Below, piece after piece: positions 23,726 to 36,900 of a stretch of 64,000 nt of DNA. The position numbers and the translations under genes were made by a program. Where the stretch lies: contig OY759262.1 of the NCBI GenBank assembly GCA_963662155.1, positions 58,744,393 to 58,808,392 on the forward strand, read 5' to 3'. The notes beneath the pieces are model-generated. The model had not been told where the DNA came from. It did not search any database and worked only from the letters and a program-made list of their open reading frames with translations. Within the stretch, counting starts at the first letter, position 1; every line of letters starts with the position of its first letter. The DNA comes from Lamellibrachia columna (lineage: Eukaryota > Annelida > Polychaeta > Sabellida > Siboglinidae).

Positions 23726-26246
23726 CTACATTTGAGTTGAATCAGTAATTTTGGTACACCTCTCTTGCATGTTTTTCAGCGCGACCATTGTCTCAGCACA
23801 TGACTTGATCAGCTGACACAACTGGATGCTGTATTCGATGCTCAGTGTTCTCCGTAGCTGTTCGGCTGCCCATGTCAACTTGCCCTGTACGATCTCTCTT
23901 GCGTCGCTGGGGCCTGCCGTCTGCTGCTGCTGTTTCCAGCCAGTGAATGCAGACGCAACTTCTGGAAACACTGAACCAACATTCAATCTGTTTGTGGGCT
24001 CAGGTTTCACTGGCCGCCGATGACCGATGTGGTCTGTGTTTGACCAGATGGATGATGGAAGACCTCCATAGCTTCTCAGCAGTGGCATTGCGGTTAACCC
24101 TGATTCTGCCCGGTCTCCGCCGTCCAGTGGGATACCTAGAGCACCATCGCAGGAAGAGGTGACTTCTGGCTGGGCAGCCCCACTGTCTCCCTCCACCATT
24201 GCACAGCAGGCGTTTGGGAGCTGCTCTGAGATCTGGGGTGAGTCCGCGGGATGACTGTTGTATTCCTCCACGCGACCTCTCCTTGGTTGCTCAGCCGCCA
24301 TCCGTCTCATAGCTCTTGTGTCCAGCGCTACAGCAACAATGACACAAATACACTGACTCACTGTGTAAATGAAATATAACCAAAGTATTCAAATGCCTGA
24401 GGTATCATTATGTTTTCTATCACATAAAAAACTGGGGTGATAAGTTGTTTTGGGATTAGCTAGAACTAACAAATTACAGTTGTTGTATATTACTGGCTAA
24501 CAGGAATACGAAGATCAATTTACATATTAATGCATGCACCCTTCTATGCTATGATCTTTGAACCGAAATTCACTCTTTATTCCATTTGCTATATGAACAT
24601 ATGCACCAATCTTATCAACAAATCCAACACTCAGGTTATATTATAACAGGATAAACTTCTATCTTAATTGTAGCTGCTATGAAATGGTTTTACCACTGAT
24701 TCAATTAGTGTGTTCAGACATTAAGAATACTGCAACTTTGTAATATTAGTTATATGCAACATTTATATCTGCATTGTTGAAACAGGACAACCAACCTGGG
24801 TCATCCTTGCTGACGTCACAGGCGAGTTCTCTGCACGCCACACAGTAGTCAACCTGCTGACGGTCTCTCATGAGGATGTTCTGAAATACACAACATAATA
24901 CCGAAATTACAACTAAAACATTTAATCAATGTGGAATATTTTGTAGTACTGTATTGACAGAAAGGATTTTGATAATACAACATTACTAAATTTATATTTT
25001 GAAGTACTTATGTTGCATAACGTGGACAATAAAGTAGATTTTATTTTATCTTTTATCTTAAAGCAATGCAATTCAAAACAAAGTACACAAAATAAGAGAC
25101 ATAAACATATATAATTTATATAATTAATTCTGAACAAAATTGTTGACATAAAATCCTACACATTTTAACAATCATGTCAATTTCATAGTTATATGCAAGG
25201 TTCGAATTTAGTGGCGTTCAGTGGGTCTACAAGCCCCTATATTGACTGCTTGACCCCCTATGAGTACAAATCCAGTTAGCCAGACATTGTAAGTGGGTTA
25301 TTCGTCTGCATTTCCCATATATAACAGCAACTTTCTGACAAACTCACTTGTACTAAATATAGGAGTTTTTTCAATGTAATATATATTTAGCAGTGAACAT
25401 TAATATGACTGGAGGACGTTTTGGTATTTATGTTATGCACTTAGCATAATATAACATACTAATAATTATTTTGGATTTAATTTGTAATATAAATACATAC
25501 AGTGTACTCTAGAATTAACATCCAATTTTGAGACCTTAAATGTATGCTCAAAACAGAACCCACTTCGTTCTCATCCCTGGGTTTTCATGTCCAATTGATT
25601 GGTCACAAATAGCTTTTAAATGTATTAATTTTTCACTCAGTGGTATGCAACATCTAAAGTATATGACAGGCAGGGACAACAGTTTGAAACGGGAAGCAGC
25701 AGAACACAATTCAATAACTATTATGGATTTTTCATGCAACCTGTTTGGCCCCCAGTTTCTGAGGTGGACTGCTAGATTTTGGCAAAGTAGGGGTCTGGCT
25801 GGCCCCCAATAATTTTAGGCTCTATCCCTGATGTGTTCATGTTTTTGCGGCTGGCATTTCTCTCTTAGCGTGTCAGTATGACACTGAAATTCTAACAAAT
25901 ACAGTAAGGATATGTACGATATATACACCACAAATCTGATGCACACAAATTGTTAGTAAACAAACCCAATACTTAGTCTTATACATATGATAAAAGACTT
26001 CACCACAGCAAATTATGCACCTGAAGTAACGATGAGCCTTATAATAAACAAATTTATTCAGGTAATTACCCCACATTCTGGGCAGGTTGTGCCTAGCATC
26101 TTGTACCCCTTGAGGAGATATTCCCCCATCAGTTTGCTGATGCGGTCAGAACGTTCCCGCCGAGCTTCCATGACCTTCATCTCACCTTCAGTCGGGGGTG
26201 TCCACTCAGTTTCCACTGAAATATACCAGTAACGTTTGAGCGACAT
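23726..26246 (-). CDS. ZNRD2: ZNRD2 (SSSCA1/p27) zinc-ribbon protein, three coding exons
   Basis: Minus-strand exons 26246-26070, 24880-24796 and 24327-23726 join in frame (phases 0 and 1) to 287 residues. Exon 1 has EWTPPTEGEMKV and RRERSDRISKLMGEYLLKGY, then TTCPECG; exon 2 supplies NILMRDRQQVDYCVAC; together CPEC and CVAC form the zinc ribbon. Exon 3 ends with KLTWAAEQLRRTLSIEYS followed by IQLCQLIKSCAETM, the conserved C-terminal helices. Order and spacing match human ZNRD2 (199 residues), a centromere-linked autoantigen with poorly defined function; the extra length is a Ser/Pro/Gly-rich linker. Start is uncertain: the ATG at 26246 reads through tatatttcag, a good acceptor at 26216, so coding may start at 26215 after an unseen upstream exon. 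Confidence 0.88.
25196..25830. mobile_element. possible decayed hAT-like element in ZNRD2 intron 1
   Basis: Left end CAAGGTTCGAATTTAGTGG; the right end on the other strand begins CAGGGATAGAGCCTAAAATT. The ends are similar only in part, and no matching 8-bp flank was found. Alternatively chance similarity. Confidence 0.3.
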
Positions 26247-27479
26247 GTAAATTCTAGACTCCCAAGATTTGTTTATACACGTAATAGGAATATGTTGATT
26301 TCTTGAAGGACTTCACATATTGTTATTACCTCTATATTCGGACTCAAGATACTCAAACATGTATATATTAAACAAATTATAAAGCTCCATATGAGAAACA
26401 GCAGTTGGAAAACAAATTATATTGTGCTTAGATATGAAATCACAGCGTTATATTCTTCCTTATTTAGGACAGCGTCATTGTTACAATCTTTCATTTCCAC
26501 CAATTCACAAATCATATTTGCATAGTCATAGTATGTAACATTTACATTGATAGTCCACATTTCTCTACATGTACACTTAATTGCACTCATAGGCAAATAC
26601 AATAGGTCATGGTGTGTTACATTATATTTGGACATAATGTGTCTTACATTCTGGCCCATAGTGGACTTATAAAACAATGTCATTGTATTTCCTATATAAT
26701 TAACAACCATGTTCTATAGCACTAGTTGCATACACAGTTGATTTGGCCAACACTTCACAGTTCATCAGATGCGAAAATGGTTGGTTCGGCACACGGGCCG
26801 AACCTGTTATGGGCTGAAACATCCGACCCCCGTCAGCAACACTGCCTGGTTATGGCTATGACCAAGTCTCAAGTAGTTTTACTCCAAACAGCCCAATCTT
26901 GGACTAACACAGGAGTTTGTGGTGGTCAGTGTGCATGCATTGTGGGTAGTACATACAACTAACATCATAACTTTAATGTTAGTCAAAGTTTTTTATTTTA
27001 TTATTTTTGGGTTTGTGCATGCCGTAATCCATCGACAGCTCTCACACGCTAGATTAGTTTAATGTTAGGTAAAGTTTTGAATAAGTAAATGTCAGTTGAA
27101 AACATTTTATTTTTTTGTTTTGTTGGGTGTATGGGAACTGTCACGCCTTACACTCCATAGACAACTTCCACACATTAGTTTAATTAAGTAAATGTCAGTT
27201 GAAAATTTAGAATATGTTTAGATGGGTGTATGGAAACTGTCCGTGTCACGCCTTACACTCCATAGACAGTTTCCACATACAATAGAATAAGTTGTCCTTG
27301 CTGTATGTGTTATATGTGCAGCTTAAATGAGGAGGTGTGGTGAAAGGGAGTTTCATGATAGCCTCTTGAAATAATTTTTGGCTTTTTATGTTAGTAATTT
27401 CTGGTGGGATCGTATTCCATATGCAAACTGCTCAGGAAAAAAAAAGAAAGACCATTGCATTTATATGACACCTGGGGGC
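26247..27479. other. ZNRD2 upstream region with hairpin-bearing tandem repeat
   Basis: No coding exon recognised. Between about 27000 and 27290 a degenerate unit of roughly 100 bp is repeated two to three times. Each unit contains gggtgtatgg..aactgtc and, downstream, cactccatagaca, and the last unit can fold because ggaaactgtc pairs with gacagtttcc. Confidence 0.5.
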
Positions 27480-30400
27480 TACGTATTGTCCACAGGTTCA
27501 AGAGCGGGTTAGTAGGCTTGGGGTGGGTGATCTCAATAATGTTATTTAGAATTTTGTAGGTCGTGGCTTGTTTAATAATGTGTCATCGTTCAAGGGTTGG
27601 ACATCCAAAGGTAGTCATTAGATCTGTTGGATTTGTGTTCCGTCTATAGTCATTTTTAACAAATCTGGCAGCACAGCGTTGTACTTTTTCAAGGCTTATA
27701 ACTTGTGTGATAGTGTGGGGATTCCATACGGGCGACGAGTACTCGAGTTTTGGTCAGATTAGCATGTTGTAGGCTGTTTCTTTGGGTTTACATGGGCCAA
27801 GTGTTCTTTTAATCATGGCCTGAACTTTTGTAGATTTTGAAGCTATGTCAGTGACATGATTTGTCCAGGTTAATTTGGAATGTAATGTTATTCTGAGATA
27901 TCAGTGGCTGGATACTGTAGAAAGGGATGTCGTCAGATTTAGAAGAAATTTTTCAACATATAATACTGCCGTCTGCAAAAAGACGTGTGGGAGATTTTAT
28001 GTTCCAGTCTGTCATTTATGTAGAGCAAAAATAGGACAGGTCCTAGAACTGAACCCTGTGTGACACCAGATGTGATATATGTGATGTCCAACAGGGCTCT
28101 GTTAATTGAAACTCTCTGTTTGTGGTTGGATACGATAGATTTTCAAGCAGGATTGCATCAATTAGGGTCTTGTTGTCCATAGCAGTCATCTAGTCATGGA
28201 CTGTCTCAATGAGTTGAGATTCATAAGGCAGTCGTGACTGGAGTCCATGTTGGATGTGGAGAATGATGTTATGCTTGTGCAGGTGCTTCCACATATTGCT
28301 TAGGATGATATGTTCCATTACTTTACAGAGGATGCAGGTTAGTGATATGGGTCTGTAGTTAGCAGGGTGAGATTTGTGGCTACTTTTATGTATGGAGTTA
28401 CTAATGCTTAAAGCCAGTTGTTAGGAAACTTTCCAGTGTCGTATGATTGTTGAAAAATTGGGGTGATAATGGGGGCTATCTGCTTTGCAGTTTCTTTAAG
28501 GACTCTGGCTGGGAGTTCATCTGGGCCTGTAGCTTTGGTCTGGTTTAGGTTTTCCAACTGCATCTATGTCAATTTTGAGAAAGGGGATGTTGGGATAAAC
28601 AGAGGGGGCTGTTTGGGGAATGGGGTGCTTTTCTTGGGTAAATCAGAACTAAATTGGTTGTTAAGGGCATTTGCTTTGTCGCGATCATTTATTATTGGTT
28701 GGTTGTTTACTCGAAGTGTGGGAATGCCAATGTTTTCTTGTTTATTTGCTTTAATAAATGACCAGAATAGTTTAGGATTAGTTTCCTGGCTGTCTGCAAG
28801 GTGATTGTTAACATAGTAAGATTTTGCTAATGCTTTAGTAGCTTGCTTTCGGAGTTTCTTGAAATTTTCCCAGTCGCTGTTTAGTCTAGTTTGCTTTACC
28901 TTTTTGTTGCTTTTGCTACGTTATCTCTGCATTCTAATTCACGTGTTATCCAGGGGAGGTGGGTTTTAGCTTTGGTATTTCGGCCAGGCCTGGGGTAATA
29001 TGTAATAGTAACAATTATAATTTTTCAAGTAATAGTAATAGATGGAACAGAAATCAATGTAATAGTAATAGAAAGCAAAGTAATAGTAATTGAGCTATTA
29101 CTTTGCTATTACAATTGAACATTTCAATTACACCAAAAATCAATTTCACTGAAAAAAATCAGACCAAAAAATTCAGTATTTTGATATGGACAAGCACCAT
29201 GTTCAGTCTTTCACATGCAGTTTTATTTATTTCCCAACAGTGGTGATAAAATGGTTTAGTATCTGAATCATGACAGTCAATGAACTGTAGCACTATTAGC
29301 AGGAGACACCGAGACAGTGTGACTGCTGCATGGCTAATTGGTCATTTGAAGCCAGGTCCAACAGCCATCTATCCTTTCCAAGCAAGCCTATTCATTCATT
29401 CACTGAAGCAGGATAAGGGTTCTAGGCTTCCAGCACTAAACAGACAGTCTTTAACATCTGAATCAATCATTGCCATCTCCCAACCCTAGCTGCCAGCCTG
29501 CCATGGTGGGTAATGTTTACAAAATCCAGGGGCTTATACCAACTTTTCTGAGTTTTTCTCAGTTGGTAGCTAGCTTGCACACTATTGACCAAAAGTGTGA
29601 AAAACATCCCATCCTTGAGCCAATAATTAACTGTCCACCAAGCAGCAGCTGAGCAGTATGTGTCTACTATGGGATAATAAGACTGTGTTATGTGACAGTG
29701 CTTTTCTGTTTCGTTCCAATGAATATATGAAACTTCTACATCCGACTGGAATTGTCGAAATCTATCAGTTAATTGTAATTTCATTAATTATACACCCATC
29801 AGTTAATTTGAGTCTATATAAGTGATTAAGTATGTTTAAATCTTTAATCAAAATAAAATAGTTCTGATGGAAAATGTAATAGTAATAGCTTGAAATGTAA
29901 TAGTAATATATTACATCGCCTTCAGCATGTAATAGTAATAGAAAGGAAACTAAGTAATAGTAATCTATTACATTACAATGTAATAGACCACAGGCCTGAT
30001 TTCGGCTGTTATTGTTAATCAAAGTAGTCAGTCATTCATGGAAAAAAGTTCAGTTTATGTCTATATCCTGTGAGTTGGGGTCCAGGTCAAAATACTCACA
30101 TTTTATATTATCTATGCCGTCTATAAGTTTAAGTTAACATTGGAAGTCACGGATTCATGATCACTCATACCAGGAATGGTATGGGTGTTGATGATAATGG
30201 AGGGATTTGAGGTGAATACGTGGTCAAGGATGTTACCAGAAGCGATACTTGTGGGGTCATTTACCATGTTTTGCAGTCCAAATTCATCAATTAGTTCCAG
30301 TAGTTTATTATGCTTGCTAGCAGTTCTGCTATAAGTGGTCTGATGATTTGTCCAATTTATATCAGGGAGGTTAAAATTTCTAGCTACTTCAGGGGGAGTT

Positions 30401-30834
30401 TTTTTTATCTGTATAGTTTAGTTAGGGTTTCATGGAGGGCTTCATGGGATTGCAGTTAGTCATTTGGAGGTCGATAATAAGATGCAAAATATATGCATTT
30501 GTTCAAACTATTTCTCAATTTGAGTTTAAATTTAAATCATCATGGAAGGCTATGAGGACTCCACCGCCTCATAGTTGGGTGGGAAAAAGAGTATGTATAG
30601 TGCTCTCATAGTTTTCATCTAATTTAGTTTCATCTAGAAATATGATATCTGGGTTACTGGACTGAACAGTTGCCTTTAATTGGGTTGCTTTTTCTATGCT
30701 CTTAACGCTATTGGTATTTATAAAAATTCCTTTAAGTGTGCTTCCTTGGGTTTTCTTGTGACGTTCAGGGGTTGAGGTGTTTTGGGGCGAAAGTTGAGTC
30801 TGCATTGTGGGATGTATGAAATGTTGGGGCACTA
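27480..30834 (-). mobile_element. old jockey/CR1-like LINE, decayed, interrupted by a hAT-like element
   Basis: Minus-strand reading shows the endonuclease region near 30830-30580 (TNSVKSIEKATQ, SSNPDIIFLDETKLDENY), then beyond the hAT-like insertion THLPWITRELECRD, the reverse-transcriptase block NYRPISLTCILCKVMEHIIL followed by QHGLQSRLPYESQLIETVHD, and near 27600 a C-terminal HIIKQATTYKILNN-like block. Stops and frameshifts break all frames. Its family differs from the CR1 copies to the right. Confidence 0.75.
28985..29998. mobile_element. 1014-bp non-autonomous hAT-like element with perfect 8-bp TSD
   Basis: Left end CAGGCCTGGGGT; the right end on the other strand reads CAGGCCTGTGGT. Both ends are followed by taatagtaat-type repeats in opposite orientation. 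The 8-bp sequence ATTTCGGC occurs at 28977-28984 and again at 29999-30006, directly flanking the ends. The host sequence, an old LINE, resumes after the second copy. No transposase ORF. CAGG ends and 8-bp duplications are typical of hAT elements. Confidence 0.9.
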
Positions 30835-32238
30835 GATTTAACAGGATTGCCATCTCGAACAACAAGTTCCAGATGGCAAGTGGACAAGGAAGCCATTGGC
30901 TTATCGAGAGTCCAAAAATTTTCTCATCTATGTGTAACCCGCCCTTATCAGATATCTGTCAATTCTATTTTGAAACATATTCACACTACTAGCATTAACA
31001 CAATCATTTGGCAGTTTGTTCCATTCATTTATCACCCTCTGTGAGAAAGAGTACTTTCTCATGTCCAACCTACACTGCTCCTTAACTAATGCTGCTTTGT
31101 GTCCTCTGGTTCTACTGCCTTCTTTAAGTTTGAAGAACATATTCCTATCAACATCCTCATAACCGTTCACTATTTTAAACACTTTATTTAGTCTCCTCTT
31201 AGTCTCCTGGTCTCTAGTGTTGTCAAACCACATTGTAATAAGCGACTTTCGTAACTAAGGTCTCTCAATTCTGGAATCATTTTAGTTGCTCTTCGTTGTA
31301 TTCTTTCTAGCTTGTCTGTCTTTTTTACGATATGGCCTCCATGCTTGAATACAATATTCCAAATGTGGTCTAACTATTGCTTTGTATAGGGGTACAATTA
31401 GATGTTTCTCCTTATATGTGATAGTTCTCCTAATTAGCCCTAGAATTTGATTTCCTTTTGAAGCAGCAATCCCACATTGCTCTGAAACTTTCATGTCAGC
31501 ACTAAATGTTACTCTTAAGTCCTTTTCTTGTGTGGTTCTACCTAGTACAGCATTCCCCATTTTATATTCCTCGTCCATATTTCCATGTCCTATGTGTATA
31601 CATTTACACTTCCCAAAATTGAATAACATTTGCAATTTTTCTGACCATTTAACTAATTTTCCTAGATCATCCTGTAAACTTTGTTTATCTGTATCATTAG
31701 TAACCTTTCTGAATACTTTTGTGTCATCTGCAAATTTGAGTACTTTGCTAGATATGTCATCCTCCAAATCATTTATATATATTAAAAACAGTATAGTGCC
31801 TAATACTGATCCCTGTGGTACCCCATTCAAAACCGATTTCCAGTTAGAAATCTCGCCATCTACTATTACTCTCTGTCTTCTGCGTGTAAGCCACTTTTCT
31901 GTCCAGTTGATTACATCATTACCTATGCCATGGGCTTTTAGTTTAAGTAACAATCTTTGATGTGGCACTTTATCGAAAGCTTTCGGAAAATCTAAGTAGA
32001 CAACATCCACTGGTAACCCGTCATCTACCCACTTTGTAATTTCTTCCAAAAAACATAAGAGATTGGTTAGACATGACCTTGCTTTTAGGAATCCATGTTG
32101 AGATGTATTTATTAATTTATGTTTTACAAGGAATTCCACCATGTGGTCTTTAATTAATGTTTCGAGTAATTTACATACAACTGATGTTAAACTCACTGGT
32201 CTGTAATTTTCTGGCTTCTTCCTCGATCCCTTCTTAAA

Positions 32239-35191
32239 CTGACAGAGAAAACTCAAAGGAGTACTACTACAAATACACATCCAAAGAAATGTTCACCATT
32301 AATTTCAGACAATGAACTTAAATGTGTATGCTTAAATGCCAGGAGCATAGTAAATAAAAAAAGTGAGTTAGACATTATGGTAGCAGATATTGATCCTCAT
32401 GTAATAGGCATCACAGAATCATGGGCAAATGAAGATATAGTAGATGCTGAGTTAGCACTGACAGGCTATGTAATGTTTAGGAAGGATAGACGAGAAAGAA
32501 GGGGAGGTGGAGTAATTTTGTATATTAAAGAATCTATCCAAGCATATGAAATTACACTGAAAAGTGAAGCAGATAGTGTGGAAGCAATTTGGTGTAACAT
32601 AGTTACCATTAACTCAACATTAACAATAGGAGTAGTTTATCATAGTCCTAACATAGGACAAGAGGAAGATGTAAAATTACAAAAGGCGATAAGGGAGGTG
32701 AGCAAGGGAAAATGTGTTATAATGGGTGATTTTAACCATGGCCATATACAATGGGAATCATTAGAGAGTGCTGGAGGTGACGACCATCAGTTTCTACTTC
32801 TAACACAGGATTGTTTCCTTACTCAACATGTCTTGGAACCAACCAGAGGTGGGAATGTGTTAGATTTAATTTTGTCTTCTCAAAATGAATTAGTTGACAA
32901 TGTTAAAGTACATGAACCTTTGGGTTCAAGTGACCATAACCAAATCCATTTTAATATAAAAGTAAAAACAGGGAATACATATAAAAAACAATGGAGGAGG
33001 AACTTCAACAAAGGCAAATATAAAGTGATGAGAACATATCTAGCAAATATAGATTGGAATAACTTGCTGAAGAACAAGACAGCAACAGAATGCTGGACTT
33101 GTTTAAAATATGAGATTGAGGGCATTATTGAGAAATTTATTCCATTAAGAAAACAAGGGAAAAGATCCAGGAAAAAACACCTGTCAAAAGAAGCTATTAG
33201 AAAAATTGCTCACAAACAGATGCTGTGGAAGGTCTATAAACACACTGGAAATGTAGAAGACTACACAAACTACAAAGAGGCACTTAACCTAGCTACAACT
33301 GAAATTAGAAAATCTAAAAGAACCTTTGAACAAAAATTGGCAGGTAATATAAAAAATGACAGCAAGAGTTTTTATGCTTATGTAAGGAGTAAACAGAAAG
33401 TTCGAGATAAGGTCAGACCACTGGAAAACAACAGTGAAAACATAATTTCAGATGGGTTCCAAATGGCAGAGGTCCTGAATGAGTATTTCAGCTCAGTTTT
33501 TACCACAGAAGATATCAGCTCACTTCCAGTTCCATTGACTAAATTTGAGGGCAATAAATCAGAACATTTAGGGCAGTTATTTGTAACTCCTGAAATGATA
33601 GCAAAGAAAATTAAGAAGATGAAAGATAATAAATCACCTGGAGTTGATGTGATACCACCAAAACTGCTAAAGGAAATTGTTGATCAAATTAGTACACCAC
33701 TTGCAAACTTATTTAACTTGTCACTAGAAGAAGGAATAGTTCCTTCAGAATGGAAAGAAGCAAACATTACGCCGCTATTTAAGAAGGGATTGAGGAAGAA
33801 GCCAGAAAATTACAGACCAGCGAGTTTAACATCAGTTGTATGTAAATTACTTGAAACATTAATTAGAGACCACATGGTGGAATTTCTCATAAAACATAAA
33901 ATAATAAATACATCTCAACATGGATTCCTAAAAGCAAGGTCATGTCTAACCAATCTCTTATGTTTTTTAGAAGAAATTACAAAGTGGGTAGATGACGGGT
34001 CACCAGTGGATGTTGTCTACTTAGATTTTCAGAAAGCTTTCGATAAAGTGCCACATCAAAGATTGTTACTTAAACTAAAAGCCCATGGTATAGGCAATGA
34101 TGTAATCAACTGGATAGAAAAGTGGCTTACACGCAGAAGACAGAGAGTAATAGTAGATGGTAAGATTTCAAACTGGAAATCTGTTTTGAGTGGGGTACCA
34201 CAGGGATCAGTGTTAGGCCCTATACTGTTTTTAATATATATAAATGATTTGGAGAATGACATATCTAGCAAAGTACTCAAATTTGCAGATGACACAAAAG
34301 TATTCAGAAAGGTTACTAATGATACAGATAAACAAAGTTTACAGGATGATCTAGAAAAATTAGTTAAATGGTCAGAAAAATGGCAAATGTTATTAAATTT
34401 TGGGAAGTGTAAATGTATACACACAGGACATGGAAATATGGACGAGGAATATAAAATGGGAGATGCTGTACTAGGTAGAACCACACAAGAAAAGGATTTA
34501 GGAGTAACATTTAATGCTGACATGAAAGTTTCAGAGCAATGTGGGATTGCTGCTTCGAAAGGAAATCAAATTCTAGGGCTAATTAGGAGAACTATCACGT
34601 ATAAGGAGAAACATCTAATTGTACCCCTGTACAAAGCAATAGTTAGACCACATTTGGAATATTGTATTCAAGCATGGAGGCCATATCGTAAAAAAGACAG
34701 ATAAGCTAGAAAGAATACAACGAAGAGCAACTAAAATGATTCCAGAATTGAGAGACCTTAGTTACGAAAGTCGCTTATTACAATGTGGTTTGACAACACT
34801 AGAGACCAGGAGACTAAGAGGAGACTAAATAAAGTGTTTAAAATAGTGAACGGTTATGAGGATGTTGATAGGAATATGTTCTTCGAACTTAAAGAAGGCA
34901 GTAGAACCAGAGGACACAAAGCAGCATTAGTTAAGGAGCAGTGTAGGTTGGACATGAGAAAGTACTCTTTCTCACAGAGGGTGATAAATGAATGGAACAA
35001 ACTGCCAAATGATTGTGTTAATGCTAGTAGTGTGAATATGTTTCAAAATAGAATTGACAGATATCTGATAAGGGCGGGCTACACATAGATGAGAAAATTG
35101 TTGCACTCTCGATAAGCCAATGGCTTCCTTGTCCACTTGCCATCTGGAACTTGTTGTTCGAAATGGCAATCTTGTTAAATCTTGTTAAATC
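32239..35191 (+). mobile_element. CR1 LINE (plus strand) nested in the opposite-strand CR1
   Basis: It starts 5'-truncated at ctgacagagaaaactc, encodes endonuclease then reverse transcriptase, and ends in two copies of atcttgttaa. TAAA is present at 32235-32238 and 35192-35195, a short target duplication. Sequence close to the host copy shows both belong to one CR1 subfamily. Confidence 0.9.
32377..35088 (+). pseudogene. CR1 ORF2 (endonuclease-reverse transcriptase), frameshifted near the C-terminus
   Basis: The first frame runs from the ATG at 32377 to 34704 and includes the apurinic-type endonuclease (ITESWANEDIV, RRGGGVILYIKES, MGDFNHGHIQW, SSDHNQIHF) and RT motifs ([36 protein letters not shown]). 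A small deletion at AAAAAAGACAGATAAG, compared with the intact copy, shifts the frame after RPYRKKDR. The C-terminal thumb region continues in another frame to 35088. The conserved NARSIVNKKSELDIM block lies just upstream of the first ATG in the same frame. Confidence 0.88.
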
Positions 35192-36900
35192 TAAATAGCG
35201 GCGCAATGTTTGCTTCTTTCCATTCTGAAGGAACTATTCCTTCTTCTAGTGACAAGTTAAACAATGTTGCAAGTGGTGTACTAATTTGCTCAACAATTTC
35301 CTTAAGCAGTTTTGGTGGTATCCCATCAACTCCAGGTGATTTATTATCTTTCATCTTCTTAATTTTCTTTGCTATCATTTCAGGAGTTACAAATAACTGC
35401 CCTAAATGTTCTGATTTATTGCCCTCAAATTTAGTCAATGGAACTGGAAGTGAGCTGATGTCTTCTGTGGTAAAAACTGAACTGAAATACTCATTCAGGA
35501 CCTCTGCCATTTGGAACCCGTCTGAAATTATGTTTTCACTGTTGTTTTCCAGTGGTCCGACCTTATCTCGAACTTTCTGTTTATTCCTTACATCAGCATA
35601 GAAACTCTTGCTGTCATTTTTTATATTATCTGCCAATTTTTTTTCAAAGGTTCTTTTAGATTTTCTAATTTCAGTTGTAGCTAGGTTAAGTGCCTCTTTG
35701 TAGTTTGTGTAGTCTTCTACATTTCCAGTGTGTTTATAGACCCTCCACAGCATCTGTTTGTGAGAAATTTTTCTAATAGCCTCTTTTGACAGGTGTTTTT
35801 TCCTGGACCTTTTCCCTTGTTTCCTTAATGGAACAAATTTCTCAATAATGCCCTCAATCTCATATTTTAAATAAGTCCAGCATTCTGTTGCTGTCTTGTT
35901 CTTCAGCAGGTTATTCCAATCTATATTTGCTAGATATGTTCTCATCACTTTATATTTGCCTTTGCTGAAGTTCCTCCTCCATTGTTTTTATATGTATTCC
36001 CTGTTTTTACTTTTATATTAAAATGGATTTGGTTATGGTCACTTGAACCCAAAAGTTTGTGTACTTTAACATTGTCAACTAATTCATTTTGAGAAGACAA
36101 CATTTTTTTGGTCAACTAATTCATTTTGAGAAGACAAAATTAAATCTAACACATTCCCACCTCTGGTTGGTTCCAAGACATGTTGAGTAAGGAAACAATC
36201 TTGTGTTAGAAGTAGAAACTGATGGTCGTCACCTCCAGCACTCTCTAATGATTACCATTGTATATGGCCATGGTTAAAATCACCCATTATAACACATTCT
36301 CCCTTGCTCACCTCCCTTATCGCATTTTGTAATTGTACATCTTCCTCTTGTCCTATGTTAGGACTACGATAAACTACTCCTATTGTTAATGTTGAGTTCC
36401 TGGTAACTATGTTACACCAAATTGCTTCCACACTATATGCTTCACTTTTCAGTGTTATTTCATATGCTTGGATAGATTCTTTAATATATAAAATTACTCC
36501 ACCTCCCCTTCTTTCTCGTCTATCCTTCCTAAACATTACATAGCCTGCCAGTGCTAACTCAGCATCTACTAAATCTTCATTTGCCCATGATTCTGTGATG
36601 CTTATTACATGAGGATCAATATCTGCTACCATAATGTCTAACTCACTTTTTTATTTACTATGCTCCTGGCATTTAAGCATACACATTTAAGTTCATTGTC
36701 CGAAATTAATGGTGAACATTTCTTTGGATGTGTATTTGTAATAGTACTCCTTTGAGTTTTCTCTGTCAGTTCCCCCTGCGCATCTAGTTTAAATAATTTA
36801 TGGTACCTGTGCCCTCGTCGACAACTCTGACAAACTCACAACCAAGAACTGCAGCACCCTTCCCTGTCAGATGAAGTCCATCTCTCATGAAAAAGTCAAA

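Larger units (their letters stand above)
30835..36900 (-). mobile_element. CR1 LINE (minus strand), split by insertion of a plus-strand CR1
   Basis: The 3' half (30835-32238) holds the RT palm and C-terminus ([38 protein letters not shown]). The 5' half (35192 to about 36900) holds the ORF1 end FFMRDGLHLTGKGAAV, the endonuclease (ITESWANED, MGDFNHGHIQW) and the RT start (DNKSPGVDGIPPKLL). They join at the codons for ..IAPLF|KKGSRKKPENY, where the plus-strand element sits. The 3' end at 30835 has the family tail agatttaacaggattgcc. ORF2 carries frameshifts and is not functional. Confidence 0.9.

Noticed and set aside
23726..24361. Single-exon gene of 211 codons starting MSQCICVIV
   Set aside because: The first codons lie beyond an acceptor (ctgtag); the region is ZNRD2 exon 3, which starts at 24327.
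31493..31960. 155-codon ORFs opposite the CR1 RT regions (also 34056-34523)
   Set aside because: Antisense shadows of the reverse-transcriptase reading frame.
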